NCBI GenBank assembly: GCA_022750155.1
Contig: JAKIWG010000001.1
Location: 145,138-209,137, forward strand
Direction of reading: 5' to 3'
From: Thermoplasmata archaeon
Lineage (GTDB): Archaea > Thermoplasmatota > Thermoplasmata > Lutacidiplasmatales > UBA184
Length of the DNA: 64,000 bases
Shown here: piece after piece, positions 8,450 through 16,313 of the stretch
Layout of the letters: each line of letters starts with the position of its first letter
Numbering within the stretch: the stretch's first letter is position 1
Program-made: the position numbers and the translations under genes
Notes under the pieces: model-generated
What the model saw: the letters and a program-made list of their open reading frames with translations, nothing else
Databases searched by the model: none
Told to the model about the DNA's origin: nothing

Positions 8450-9554
8450 GTGGTCGCGCCGCACCCTCACGGGGTGGTCCACCCACTCGGGCCGGAGGGT
8501 TCCGTTCGGCCCGCGATCGAGTACCGGGGGATCCGGAGAGTTCGCCGGGGGCCGCCGCTTCGACGCGTCGGAATACGCGAAGCGCCCGGAGCGTGATCAT
8601 CTTGCTCGGCTCCCCGACCTGCTCGAGGACGAAGGGGGTCGGTCGCCGACGGGGATGCCGTTCGAACCACTCGGCGATCGGTCCTTCCACGTCCGGGTGG
8701 GCGGCGTCGAGATTCCAACGACCGTCCGGTCGGCGGCGCTCGGTCAGTGCCCGGAGCGCGGGTCCGATCCGGGGGTCCCCCGCGTACCCGAGGTCCGTGA
8801 GCAGGTCGAGTCCCACGAGGACGTCGTAGTAGTAGTGGACGGGATAGTGGAGGCGGTACCACGGAGGGTAGCGCTCGCCCTGGCGGAGAAGCTCTCGGCT
8901 GAGGAAGAACTCCGCGGCGCGGCCGACGCACGCCTCCATCTCGGGGGTCCAATGCGACCGTGGATACGCGGCAAACGCGCTCAGGCCCTCCCAGGAATCC
9001 AGGTTCCGACCGGAACCCCAGCACGACCAACCCCCGAGTTTCGCCTGGTGCTCGACGAGCCAATCGAGCGAACTTCGGACCGAGGGGTGGTCCGCGTATC
9101 CGAACCGGAGGAGGGCGCGGGTCGTGTTGCCCAACGTGCAGAGGTGGCTCGTCCTCGAACCGTCGGGTCCGAACCCTCCATCGGATTTCCCGAACCGTTC
9201 GATCCAGCGGGCGCACGCGAGCGCGACGCGGGGTTCCTCCCGGGTGAGGCCGAGGTCGGAGAGCACCAGGAGCTGCCAGTTCGTGGAGAGGTACTTCGGT
9301 TCGTAGAAGCGGCGCTCGGATCCCCAGAACCCGCGTGGGTCCATCGCGTCCAGTATCTCCCTCGCCCACCCCACGCGCGTCAGGTCCGCACGAGCCTGCC
9401 GGACGTCGGGGTCCGTCTCAGGCTTGCCCTGGAGTCCCGTGAGGGTGAGCAGGCGAATCGAAGGTTGGTCGCCTTCCAGGAGCCATCCCAACGGGTCGGA
9501 ACGGGCGCCGGCCGCTCTCGATGCGGCTCGAGGGGTTCGCGGGGTGGCTGCCAC
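8427..9554 (-). CDS. alpha/alpha-toroid (terpene cyclase/prenyltransferase-like) protein
   Basis: 375 residues starting at GTG, with a TATA-like gaataacc at 9579-9586, about 28 bases upstream (leaderless). The body repeats the helical-barrel pattern of squalene-cyclase/prenyltransferase-beta folds: MDPRGFWGS, FGKSDGGFGPDG, EHQAKLGGWSCWGSGRN and ERRRPDGRWNLDA, each a QW-like W/F-G turn, with STNWQLLVLSDLGL and YYYDVLVGLDLLTDLG helices between. No DxDD or DDxxC catalytic motif was found, so activity as a triterpene cyclase is not supported. Related uncharacterised 'prenyltransferase/squalene oxidase repeat' proteins are common in soil prokaryotes. Its cellular role is unknown. Confidence 0.75.
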   Translation of the reverse strand: MAATPRTPRAASRAAGARSDPLGWLLEGDQPSIRLLTLTGLQGKPETDPDVRQARADLTRVGWAREILDAMDPRGFWGSERRFYEPKYLSTNWQLLVLSDLGLTREEPRVALACARWIERFGKSDGGFGPDGSRTSHLCTLGNTTRALLRFGYADHPSVRSSLDWLVEHQAKLGGWSCWGSGRNLDSWEGLSAFAAYPRSHWTPEMEACVGRAAEFFLSRELLRQGERYPPWYRLHYPVHYYYDVLVGLDLLTDLGYAGDPRIGPALRALTERRRPDGRWNLDAAHPDVEGPIAEWFERHPRRRPTPFVLEQVGEPSKMITLRALRVFRRVEAAAPGELSGSPGTRSRAERNPPARVGGPPREGAARPLTRRARP

Positions 9555-9578
9555 AGTCCGGAACCGGAATGGGAGGGT

Positions 9579-9586
9579 GGTTATTC
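9579..9586 (-). promoter_or_regulatory. TATA-like box of the toroid-protein gene
   Basis: Minus-strand gaataacc in GC-rich DNA, centred about 28 bases before the GTG at 9554. The spacing implies transcription starts at or next to the start codon. Confidence 0.45.
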
Positions 9587-9784
9587 ACGGCCGCGGAGGG
9601 TCGCGAAACGCTCCGTCGCAGGGGGCGTTCCCATCGCGGAGACCTACCGGGCGGACCGTCGGAACGGCGCGCCGATCCGTATTCGAGGACCGTTCGGGCG
9701 CGGGAGGGTGGACCTAGGCCGTGCGATGTCCGAGTAACGACCTCCCGCACTTAAGGCGGGCAAGGTACTCCAAGCGGGACCCCG

Positions 9785-10465
9785 ATGGATGCCCAGAGCG
9801 TCGGAATCTCGATCTCTCTCGCGCTCCTGACCGCGGCCCTCGGGTTTCTCTCGGCCCGAGCCTTCGTGCGGGGATTCCGCTCCAAGGTTCGAGTGCAGAT
9901 GTGGTGGGCCGGCGGCCTCGCCATGGCGGGTGCGGCGATGGGGGTGGAGACGATCGTGTACCTCGGAGTGGTGGATCAACCGCTCCTCCAGTCGTACGTC
10001 TTCCTCTCCGCGGCCCTCGTCGGGATTCTCTCGATCGGTGCCTGCCGGGTCCTCCGACGCCCGCGCGTCGAGTCGGCCTATTCCTGGTACATCCTCGGGG
10101 CGTGCGGGGTGCTCGCGGTGGCCAGCTTCGAGACCCCGCTGTCGGCGGACATGGTGACCCAGGGCATCATCACCGGGAACCCCCCGCTCTCGATCCTCAT
10201 CCTCTCCACCCTGGTCACCGGGCCCGCGACGGTAGTGCTCCTCGCGTCGGCGGCGAGCTCCCTCCGACGCTCCCGAGATTGGCGCACCCTGTTGATGGTC
10301 GCGGGGGCCCTCGTGCTCGGCGCGGGCGGCACGCTGTACATCGCATCGTTTCCGGTCGCACTCTACTACGCCGAGTTCCTCGGCATCCTCCTCCTGTTCG
10401 CGGGCCTGATGAGCCTCAAACCGGCGGGGACGACCGCCCCGGCGCCGGGTGCCGCGACCGCCTGA
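9785..10465 (+). CDS. polytopic membrane protein of unknown function
   Basis: 226 residues with about seven predicted membrane helices, judged by eye: residues 8-27 (ISLALLTAALGFLSARAF), 38-58, 67-84, 100-117, 133-155, 167-187 and 190-209. Short charged loops (RGFRSKVRVQ, RRPRVES, RRSRDWR) lie on alternate sides and suggest the positive-inside orientation. A short Ala/Pro tail ends the protein. No signature motif was recognised; the size and seven-helix layout recall small archaeal sensor or scaffold membrane proteins, but no function is claimed. A cttaagg element about 30 bases before the ATG suggests a leaderless message. It starts divergently from the toroid gene across a 230-base gap. Confidence 0.7.
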   Translation: MDAQSVGISISLALLTAALGFLSARAFVRGFRSKVRVQMWWAGGLAMAGAAMGVETIVYLGVVDQPLLQSYVFLSAALVGILSIGACRVLRRPRVESAYSWYILGACGVLAVASFETPLSADMVTQGIITGNPPLSILILSTLVTGPATVVLLASAASSLRRSRDWRTLLMVAGALVLGAGGTLYIASFPVALYYAEFLGILLLFAGLMSLKPAGTTAPAPGAATA

Positions 10466-10622
10466 TTCTCTTCCGATCTCCCGAGAGGCCGGCGGGGCCG
10501 ACCGCCACCTCGGGAGCGACTCCCGACGTGCCGCCCGGTGGGGTCGAACCGGATGCGGAGTGTCGATTTCGGTAATGCCGCGCCCGCTCGGTGCATCTAC
10601 CCCCCTCTGGCTAGGGGTTCCG

Positions 10623-12032
10623 ATGTCACCACGAGTCGAAGCCCCCACCGTCCGCTCCATCCCGGAAAGCCGCCAGCTCCGCGCCGACCTCCGCGGTCCG
10701 GTGCTCACGCGCGACGATCCGGCGTACGACGAGACCCGCAAGTTGTACAACGCGATGATCAACAAGCGACCTGCCGTGATCGCCCGGTGCTGGGACGCTG
10801 CCGACGTGGTGACCGCGCTACGGTTCGGCCGTGAGCAGAACCTCGACATCGCGGTCCGCGGAGGGGGTCACAACGGGGGCGGACTGGGCAGTGTCGACGA
10901 CGGCCTGATGATCGACCTCTCGCTGATGCGCGGGGTCCGCGTGGACCCGAAGTCGCGCACCGCCGACGTGTCGGGAGGCTGTCAGCTCGGGGACCTCGAC
11001 CATGCGGCCGGAGCGTTCGGATTGGCGACCCCCGGGGGGATCATCTCGACGACCGGCGTCGGAGGGCTCACCCTCGGAGGGGGCCTGGGTCACCTCACGC
11101 GGAAGTACGGCCTCACCATCGACAATCTGACGTCCGTGGACATCGTGCTCCCCGACGGCACGTTCGTCACCGCGGATGCGGACGAGCACCCCGACCTGTT
11201 CTGGGCCGTGCGCGGCGGCGGAGGCAACTTCGGGATCGTGACGAATTTCCGCTTCCGGCTCCACCCCGTCCCCTCGGTGATCGCGGGCCCCACGTTCTGG
11301 CCCATCGACCAGGCCGAGGAGGTCATGGCGTGGTACCGCGAGTTCCTCCCGAAGGCGCCGGAGGAGCTGAACGGGTTCTTCGGATTCCTGACCGTCCCCC
11401 CGGGTCCCCCGTTCCCGCCAGCCCTGCACCACCAGAAGGTGGCCGCGGTGGTGTGGTGCTCGCTCGCCTCGGCGGCCCAGACCGAGCGACTGCTCGAAGC
11501 GGTCCACCGGGTCGGGACTCCGAGCCTGCACGCGGTCTCCCCGATGCCGTACCCCGCGCTCAACAGCATGTTCGACCCGCTCTATCCGTCCGGCCACCAG
11601 TGGTACTGGCGGGCGGATTTCGTGAAGGAGCTCTCGGACGAAGCGATCCACCAGCACGTCCTGCACGCGCAGCAGCTTCCGACCGGCCAATCGACCATGC
11701 ACCTGTATCCGATCGACGGGGCCGCTTCGCGGGTGGGTGCCCGCGACACGCCCTGGGCGTACCGCCACGCACAGTGGGCGGAGGTCATCGTGGGCGTGGA
11801 CCCCGACCCCCGCAACGCGGCCCGCCTGCGGGATTGGGTGGTCGGATACCACGAGGCACTGCACCCCTACTCGATGGGGGGGGCGTACGTGAACTTCATG
11901 ATGGACGAGGGGACCGAGCGCGTCCGGGCCACCTACGGGGAGAACTACGATCGGTTGGCCACGCTCAAGCGGCGGTTCGACCCGAAGAACGTCTTCCACG
12001 TCAACCAGAACGTGCGCCCGGCCACCGCGTGA
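10623..12032 (+). CDS. FAD-dependent oxidoreductase, berberine-bridge / VAO type
   Basis: 469 residues from the ATG that fits the domain start; an upstream extension is open but unlikely. The PP-loop of the vanillyl-alcohol-oxidase flavin fold is clear: AVRGGGHNGGG, with His83 as the expected 8-alpha-histidyl FAD link, VSGGCQLGDLD, ATPGGIISTTGVGGLTLGGGLGHLTRKYG in successive short segments, and RGGGGNFGIVTNF. The C terminus has the BBE signature FDPKNVFHVNQN. I see no cysteine in the segment where bicovalent family members carry the second flavin link, so a single covalent link is likely. Such enzymes oxidise sugars, alcohols or secondary metabolites with O2 or another acceptor. Substrate unknown. 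Confidence 0.88.
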   Translation: MSPRVEAPTVRSIPESRQLRADLRGPVLTRDDPAYDETRKLYNAMINKRPAVIARCWDAADVVTALRFGREQNLDIAVRGGGHNGGGLGSVDDGLMIDLSLMRGVRVDPKSRTADVSGGCQLGDLDHAAGAFGLATPGGIISTTGVGGLTLGGGLGHLTRKYGLTIDNLTSVDIVLPDGTFVTADADEHPDLFWAVRGGGGNFGIVTNFRFRLHPVPSVIAGPTFWPIDQAEEVMAWYREFLPKAPEELNGFFGFLTVPPGPPFPPALHHQKVAAVVWCSLASAAQTERLLEAVHRVGTPSLHAVSPMPYPALNSMFDPLYPSGHQWYWRADFVKELSDEAIHQHVLHAQQLPTGQSTMHLYPIDGAASRVGARDTPWAYRHAQWAEVIVGVDPDPRNAARLRDWVVGYHEALHPYSMGGAYVNFMMDEGTERVRATYGENYDRLATLKRRFDPKNVFHVNQNVRPATA

Positions 12033-12095
12033 GCCCCACCGGTTGGAGGGTCCCGCCGCCCATGGCTTGATAGGCGCGCGCAGCGATGGCCGGCC

Positions 12096-12251
12096 ATGGG
12101 CCATATGGTGGCGTGCCAGTGCGGTTGGACCCTCGTCTCACCGTTGGGCGCGGAGGATGTCTACGGGCACCTGAAGCTTCACGTGCGGGACCACCACGCC
12201 GGGCTCAAGGTCTCCGACTCCGAGCTCCGCGAGAAGATCCACCCGATCTAG
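12096..12251 (+). CDS. small DUF1059-like protein
   Basis: A 51-residue reading frame that is easily missed because of its size. It contains an N-terminal ACQCGW pair of cysteines, LVSPLGAEDVYGHLKLHV and a C-terminal HVRDHHAGLKVSD, which matches the pattern of the small DUF1059 family (a Cys-x-C or C-x-C element, then a helix, then a His-rich AHxxxxHG-like segment). The combination of two Cys and several His suggests a small metal-binding protein. Its stop codon overlaps the end of the convergent Lrp-type regulator by four bases, so both frames are packed end to end. Function in the family is unknown. Confidence 0.7.
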   Translation: MGHMVACQCGWTLVSPLGAEDVYGHLKLHVRDHHAGLKVSDSELREKIHPI

Positions 12252-13204
12252 TCGGAGCCCCGGTCCGACGCGGGCCCGCCGCGCGCGGCCGCCAACTCGG
12301 CGATCCCTCGGTCGATCCAGCTCCCCCGGGGGGGTTCCCGGATCTCCTTGAGGATCATCGCGGCGCAGGCCTCGACTCCGGTCACCTGTAGGGCCTGCAC
12401 GATCGCCTCCTCCGGGTCCGCGAGGCTGGTCCCGAACATGTCGACCAGGAGGGGTCCGGTCAGCGAGTAGCGCGCAGCCCAGATGGACGGGCCTCGCCGT
12501 CGCCGTAACCGGGTGAGGACCTCCCCGCGGGCCCCCGGCTGGGTCGAGACCGTCAGTCGGTAGAGGACGAGGCCGCTCTGCCGTTGAGCATCGATGACGG
12601 GCCGGATCGTCACTGCTCCCGAGGCCCGGATCCTTCCGAGCCGATAGCGGACCATCCGAGGCGTCATCCCCAGCGCCTCGGCGACGTCGGCGGGGGGCGC
12701 GCGCGCGTCATAGCGCATCCGTTCGATGATCCTCCAGTCCACGGGGAGTAGCCGGGCGCCGTTCGGATGCAGGACGCGTCGCCCCTGCTCCCAGCGGTCG
12801 AGCTCGAACCGGTCCGCGATGCGCTCGGCGAGCCCGGTCGTCGCCTCGGGGGTCGGCCCGGCGCCGGTCACCACGAAGGAGGTCCCGAGGAAGTCGAGGG
12901 CTTCCACCATGCCGACCTGTGCTTCGGCGAACCGGAGCGCCTCGAGCTTCGTGGCCACGTTGACGCCATCGAAGCGGTACGTCGCCTCGGAGGTGATCCC
13001 GAGGAGGCCGAGGTCGGGGACCGCCTGATAGTACTTCAGGAACCCTTCCTCTTCGAGCCGGCGAAGCCGTAGCCGAACGGTCTTCTCGTCCAATCCGAGC
13101 CCGTGCGCGAGCCGCCGGATCCCCGGCGGTCGGGCCGGGAGGAGGGCCTCCGGGGGGCCGGAGACGGACATGGCACAGAAGATGCGGACGTCGTGCGCGT
13201 CCAT
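12248..13204 (-). CDS. Lrp/AsnC-type regulator with two helix-turn-helix domains
   Basis: 318 residues from the ATG at 13204; a TATA-like cctaagag at 13234-13241 lies about 33 bases upstream, which argues against the outer in-frame ATG at 13234. Two winged HTH units are visible: one at about residues 30-65 (IRRLAHGLGLDEKTVRLRLRRL) and a second at about 160-195 (DVAEALGMTPRMVRYRLGRI), each followed by a ferredoxin-like half resembling the RAM/AsnC ligand domain. Proteins with this doubled layout are frequent in Thermoplasmata and Halobacteria. The ligand and target genes are unknown. Confidence 0.75.
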   Translation of the reverse strand: MDAHDVRIFCAMSVSGPPEALLPARPPGIRRLAHGLGLDEKTVRLRLRRLEEEGFLKYYQAVPDLGLLGITSEATYRFDGVNVATKLEALRFAEAQVGMVEALDFLGTSFVVTGAGPTPEATTGLAERIADRFELDRWEQGRRVLHPNGARLLPVDWRIIERMRYDARAPPADVAEALGMTPRMVRYRLGRIRASGAVTIRPVIDAQRQSGLVLYRLTVSTQPGARGEVLTRLRRRRGPSIWAARYSLTGPLLVDMFGTSLADPEEAIVQALQVTGVEACAAMILKEIREPPRGSWIDRGIAELAAARGGPASDRGSD

Positions 13205-13345
13205 GCCGGGTGCAGCGACCCAGTGGATGGCCACTCTTAGGCAGCGTCGTAGGTGGCCGTGCCCACCGCCGGGCCGACGGCCGCCGTGCCTCGGGCCCGA
13301 GAGGATTCGTTCTGTTGGGAGTCTTAGCAGGAGGGCCCGAACTAT

Positions 13346-13759
13346 CTACGTCTCCTCCGGCAGCAATTTAAACCCGGCCTGGCGGAAATCGGGATCGAAC
13401 CCGAAGGCAGTTCGAATCCCGAGGGCTTCCATCGTTACGAAACTGAGGCAGTCCGTCAAGCTCCAGCGCTTGTCGGGACGCCCTAGGAGCGTGTCCCAAG
13501 CCGCCCAGAACCGCTCGGGTGTCGTCCAAACCACATGAAGACTCTCGCTCTCGGTCACAATCGTTCGGAAGTCCCCCACGAGGCCAGCCGACCCGTGGAG
13601 CCGGAGATAGGTAACGGCCTCGTCCAAGACGTAGTCCGTCGTCACGAGCCGGCCGTGACCGCCTTGGAGAAGTTCCCCCTGGACCCTGCGGGCGTGCCGG
13701 TGGAATCCGTCCCGCTGATCGAGCAACGCGATCCAAGCGCCCGAATCCACGAATATCAT
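13346..13759 (-). CDS. vapC: VapC-type PIN-domain toxin (module 1)
   Basis: 137 residues starting with MIFVDSGAWIALLD. The four acidic residues of a PIN nuclease are in place: Asp5, Glu47 (DYVLDEAVT), Asp103 (LTDCLSF) and Asp122/124 (FGFDPDF). PIN toxins cleave RNA, commonly tRNA or rRNA, when their antitoxin is degraded. The ATG overlaps the stop of the upstream antitoxin gene by four bases (ATGA), the usual translational coupling. An upstream in-frame extension exists but would read into the antitoxin. Confidence 0.88.
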   Translation of the reverse strand: MIFVDSGAWIALLDQRDGFHRHARRVQGELLQGGHGRLVTTDYVLDEAVTYLRLHGSAGLVGDFRTIVTESESLHVVWTTPERFWAAWDTLLGRPDKRWSLTDCLSFVTMEALGIRTAFGFDPDFRQAGFKLLPEET

Positions 13760-13995
13760 CGGGACCGGCCGTACAACGCGGTATCGTGATCCCGCGATCC
13801 CCAACGGACCTTGCCTTTTTTCCGGATCAGCGGAAAGGCATGGAACACGGGATCCTGGGGATTGACCCGGTCCGGTAGGAGGTGGGCATGGAGTGCCTCC
13901 CGAGCCACCTCTTTCATGCTCTTCCCCTCGGTGGCTGCCCGTTGCCGGAGTAGTTGATACTCCTCATCCCCGATGGCCGTCTGGACCAGCTTCAT
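13756..13995 (-). CDS. vapB: VapB-like antitoxin (module 1)
   Basis: 79 residues from MKLVQTAIGDEEYQLLRQRA, a short beta strand followed by two helices (EGKSMKEVAREALHAHL), the ribbon-helix-helix pattern of many VapB antitoxins. The basic C-terminal tail (IRKKGKVRWGSRDHDTALYG) would wrap the toxin and includes the overlap with it. The ATG at 13995 is preferred to the one at 14016 because the TATA-like tatatgag is centred 29 bases from it, giving a leaderless transcript. It forms an operon with the PIN toxin and is likely autoregulated through repeats over its start. Confidence 0.8.
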   Translation of the reverse strand: MKLVQTAIGDEEYQLLRQRAATEGKSMKEVAREALHAHLLPDRVNPQDPVFHAFPLIRKKGKVRWGSRDHDTALYGRSR

Positions 13996-14017
13996 CGTGC
14001 ATGTTACATGGAGCATG
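13993..14017 (-). promoter_or_regulatory. heptad CATG repeats over the vapB start (candidate operator)
   Basis: CATG occurs at 14000, 14007 and 14014, exactly seven bases apart, with a degenerate CATC at 13993. The first two copies form the palindrome CATGTTACATG. The array fills the space between the TATA box and the start codon, where a bound VapB-VapC complex would block transcription. Operator function is inferred from position and symmetry. Confidence 0.4.
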
Positions 14018-14019
14018 GT

Positions 14020-14028
14020 CTATATGAG
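14020..14028 (-). promoter_or_regulatory. TATA-like box of vapBC module 1
   Basis: The minus-strand ctcatatag sequence stands out in GC-rich DNA and is centred about 29 bases before the vapB ATG at 13995. Confidence 0.5.
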
Positions 14029-14448
14029 TGCAAGGGGATGCGGTCGGGCACCGGCCCCGGGGGCCGCCCCAACGGGCTCGCCCGTGGGATCCATTTCCCT
14101 GGGGAGCCTACCGCCGTGAAATGTCGGTAGGCGTCTGGCTCGCCCCCACCCCAGGATCCCACGCGCTCTCCCCGGCGCGCGTGGAGCATCCCCGACCCCC
14201 CGGTCGGGCAGGCATCGCGCACCCTGGCCGAAAACCTTGCGCGGCCCGGTTCCGACCGGTGCATAGGGGAGCCCCTGGCTGGACTTTCCGACCTCGAAAT
14301 GCCATGGCGGGCACGAGCGCCGGCTCCGCAGGCCCCACGACCGTCCCTGTGGTTACACGGGTTACGGGCCGGAGGGGACCCGCACCCAAGGGCTCCCAGT
14401 ACCGGAGGCCCTCCAGGTGGGGGGGATCGGTGCTCGAAGCTGCGTAGG
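14029..14448. other. intergenic region between the two toxin-antitoxin modules
   Basis: About 420 bases between the divergent modules. No open frame here looks like a protein, no tRNA or repeat was recognised, and base composition is close to the genome average until the TATA box at its right edge. I see nothing further in it. Confidence 0.5.
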
Positions 14449-14457
14449 GTATAATAG
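14449..14457 (+). promoter_or_regulatory. TATA-like box of toxin-antitoxin module 2
   Basis: A gtataatag element lies about 41 bases before the AbrB-antitoxin ATG at 14494, predicting a short leader of roughly 14 bases that carries an AGGGAG ribosome-binding site. Confidence 0.5.
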
Positions 14458-14471
14458 TATTGCGTGCCTTA

Positions 14472-14483
14472 CCTATCGGTAGG
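14472..14483 (+). promoter_or_regulatory. cctatcggtagg half-palindrome, candidate AbrB operator
   Basis: CCTA and TAGG arms flank a four-base centre at the predicted transcription start of module 2. AbrB-type antitoxins commonly repress their own promoters at such symmetric sites, so this is a candidate autoregulatory site. No second copy was found. Confidence 0.3.
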
Positions 14484-14493
14484 GAGAAATGCC

Positions 14494-14742
14494 ATGTCGA
14501 CGGAGGTGGGTACTGTCAGCACCAAGGGACAAGTGACGATTCCGAAAGACATCCGCGATGCCCTGCGGATTCGACCTGGCGACAAGGTCCTGTTCGACGT
14601 GACCCAAGGAGACCGAGCGACGGTGCGGAAGGCGGAGCCGGCCAGGCTGGTCGAAATCCTGGATCGTCTTGGTCCGATGAAGGAGACAGGCGTCGTGTTC
14701 CAGAGGAGGTTGCGACGTGAGTGGTCCCGACGCGATCGTTGA
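14494..14742 (+). CDS. AbrB/SpoVT-type antitoxin (module 2)
   Basis: 82 residues from MSTEVGTVSTKGQVTIPKDI, the swapped-hairpin AbrB DNA-binding motif (GQVTIPKDIRDALRIRPGDKV), with a basic C-terminal tail that would bind the toxin. The ATG follows an AGGGAG. A GTG ten codons upstream is in frame but lies before the predicted transcript start. The last 26 bases overlap the start of the PIN toxin gene, which marks the pair as a translationally coupled toxin-antitoxin operon. Confidence 0.88.
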   Translation: MSTEVGTVSTKGQVTIPKDIRDALRIRPGDKVLFDVTQGDRATVRKAEPARLVEILDRLGPMKETGVVFQRRLRREWSRRDR

Positions 14743-15160
14743 TACCAACGTCTTCGTTTCCGCTCGCAACCCCAGGGAAGCAGGATATGACGCATGCCGG
14801 GCGCTGCTCGACGCCATCGATGGACATCGGGTTCGAGCCATGGTCTCCACGGTGACATTGGCCGAGCTTCGGGCCGGTTTCGCTGCGGAGGAAGTTCCAA
14901 CCGTCTGGAATCCACTCTTGGCGCATCTGCTCAGCTCGCCGGACTTCCGCGTAGAGCCCGTGGATGCCGATGTCGCGGAGGCGGCCGGCGAACTCCGTCA
15001 GTCCGGTCGGCTCGCCCTTCCGGATGCCCTCATCGTGGCAACGGGTCGACTTCGGAGGGCCCAGTGCCTCGTGACCCAGGACCTCGAACTTCGAAAGGTC
15101 AAGATCGGTATATCGATCAAGGAGCCGACCGAGTTCCTCCGTTCCATGTCCGACCGCTGA
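14717..15160 (+). CDS. vapC: VapC-type PIN-domain toxin (module 2)
   Basis: 147 residues beginning at GTG, with AGAGGAGG just upstream inside the antitoxin gene. PIN acidic residues: Asp9 in AIVDTNVFVSA, Glu50 in TLAELRAGF, Asp103 in LPDALIVATG and Asp122 in LVTQDLELRK. The sequence is a distinct PIN subtype from module 1, so the two systems are not recent duplicates. Expected activity is Mg-dependent RNA cleavage, held in check by the AbrB-type antitoxin. Confidence 0.9.
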   Translation: MSGPDAIVDTNVFVSARNPREAGYDACRALLDAIDGHRVRAMVSTVTLAELRAGFAAEEVPTVWNPLLAHLLSSPDFRVEPVDADVAEAAGELRQSGRLALPDALIVATGRLRRAQCLVTQDLELRKVKIGISIKEPTEFLRSMSDR

Positions 15161-15320
15161 CCCGCAGCCCCGGCGACCCGGGCCCGAGGGAATCCGAAAC
15201 CCGCGGCGTTTCGAGTCCGTCGCGGATCCGCCCTCTCGGGATCGGTCGGCAGTTCAAGCGAGCCGATACGCTGGTTGAGAATCTCCTCGAATCGATTCCC
15301 TCGCCGAGGCCGCTGGGTGA

Positions 15321-15704
15321 TCACCCCTTCTTACGCTGGCTCAAGAACCTTGGAAGGACGACGATGTCCTGGTCGTACGCGTTCAAGAACGATTCGCGCC
15401 AGCGTGCTCTCAGCTTCTGGGCAGAGAGAACGTCCGACCGTAGGCGGGCCCAGACATCCACGCCAGTGCGCTTGCCCACGGGCCAGTACTGGATCAGAAA
15501 GGTGGTCCGAGCATGATCGCCTTCCAGGTGTTCGCTGACCTTGCAGAGTGGGGGATACGCCGAATGTCGGCTCTTGCTCCAGCGCCACTTGCCCGCTCGG
15601 AGCACCTCGCATGTGGCCTCGAAGCAAGTGGGCGAGATCTCCTTCCCCTCGAAGTTGAGGAGCGTGGGACCGTGGGCCCCGCTGTGGGTTTCGCCGTTAT
15701 CCAT
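15321..15704 (-). CDS. hypothetical protein next to tRNA-Lys
   Basis: A 127-residue frame with no recognised domain. The composition looks protein-like: balanced hydrophobic, aromatic and charged residues, segments such as ARTTFLIQYWPVGKRTG and a C-terminal LNAYDQDIVVLPRFL followed by a basic end. Codon choice is less GC-rich than in neighbouring genes, as in the toxin-antitoxin modules beside it, which suggests acquired DNA. It could be a small accessory-gene product or a remnant of a larger gene. I found no partner gene; the 160 bases before it and about 215 bases after it hold nothing else recognisable. Confidence 0.45.
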   Translation of the reverse strand: MDNGETHSGAHGPTLLNFEGKEISPTCFEATCEVLRAGKWRWSKSRHSAYPPLCKVSEHLEGDHARTTFLIQYWPVGKRTGVDVWARLRSDVLSAQKLRARWRESFLNAYDQDIVVLPRFLSQRKKG

Positions 15705-15918
15705 GAACTCCCAAAGGAGCTCGATCGGGGCGTCCTAGACGGTGTTGGAATCGTGGAAGAAGACCTCCTCCGGGCCTACGTTCTTGCCGCGCGACGATCG
15801 AGTTTCTGTTTCCCTTCTCGTGCCGTTCCTGCCGGGTCAGGCATGGGCGAGCCTCCGCGCGGGATAAACGCGGTGCGACGTTCATCAGAGAGGGTTCGAG
15901 TCCAGCGGGAGCGGTCCC

Positions 15919-15991
15919 CGGGCCCGAGGGGATTCGAACCCCTGACCTTGCGGTTAAGAGCCGCCTGCTCTACCGACTGAGCTACGGGCCC
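15919..15991 (-). tRNA. tRNA-Lys (anticodon CUU)
   Basis: A 73-base cloverleaf on the minus strand. The seven-pair acceptor stem (GGGCCCG with CGGGCCC) is perfect, the D arm is GCTC/GAGC, the anticodon loop is CTCTTAA with anticodon CTT, and the T arm is AGGGG-TTCGAAT-CCCCT with discriminator base G. The anticodon stem has four pairs plus a G-A contact at 27-43. No CCA is encoded, as is common in archaea, and no intron interrupts the loop. It reads the AAG codon favoured by this GC-rich genome; class II lysyl-tRNA synthetase is encoded at 58.2-59.7 kb. Confidence 0.95.
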
Positions 15992-16313
15992 ATGGGACGG
16001 GGCGGCGGACTCGGTCCCCCCCTATTAACCTCTCGCGAACGGACCCACCCTCGAACGTATCCATAGGTCGGTGGCGCTCGCTCGCGCGGCCGAGGCACCG
16101 CCAGCCCGTCGAGGCTCTGCGTCGCCCGGTCGCCCAAACAGGTCTCCCGAGCGTGGCTGGTGGCCCTCTCGAGGTCCCGCGCCCCAGTCTGCCTCAGGGG
16201 GATTGGTCATGCGAGAAGTCGACCCGACCTCTCCAGGCGAGGCCGATGCTCCGGGAGGTTCGGGCCGGACCAGACGTGGGTCCGGATCGGCTCCACCGAG
16301 GGGGGCCATCGGT

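Noticed and set aside
14029-14448. Several open frames of about 90-140 codons between the toxin-antitoxin modules
   Set aside because: Arg/Pro/Gly-rich translations in overlapping frames with no domain, promoter or ribosome site.
15697-15885. A 62-codon minus-strand frame upstream of the orphan gene
   Set aside because: It overlaps the start of the better supported 127-residue frame and lacks any feature of its own.
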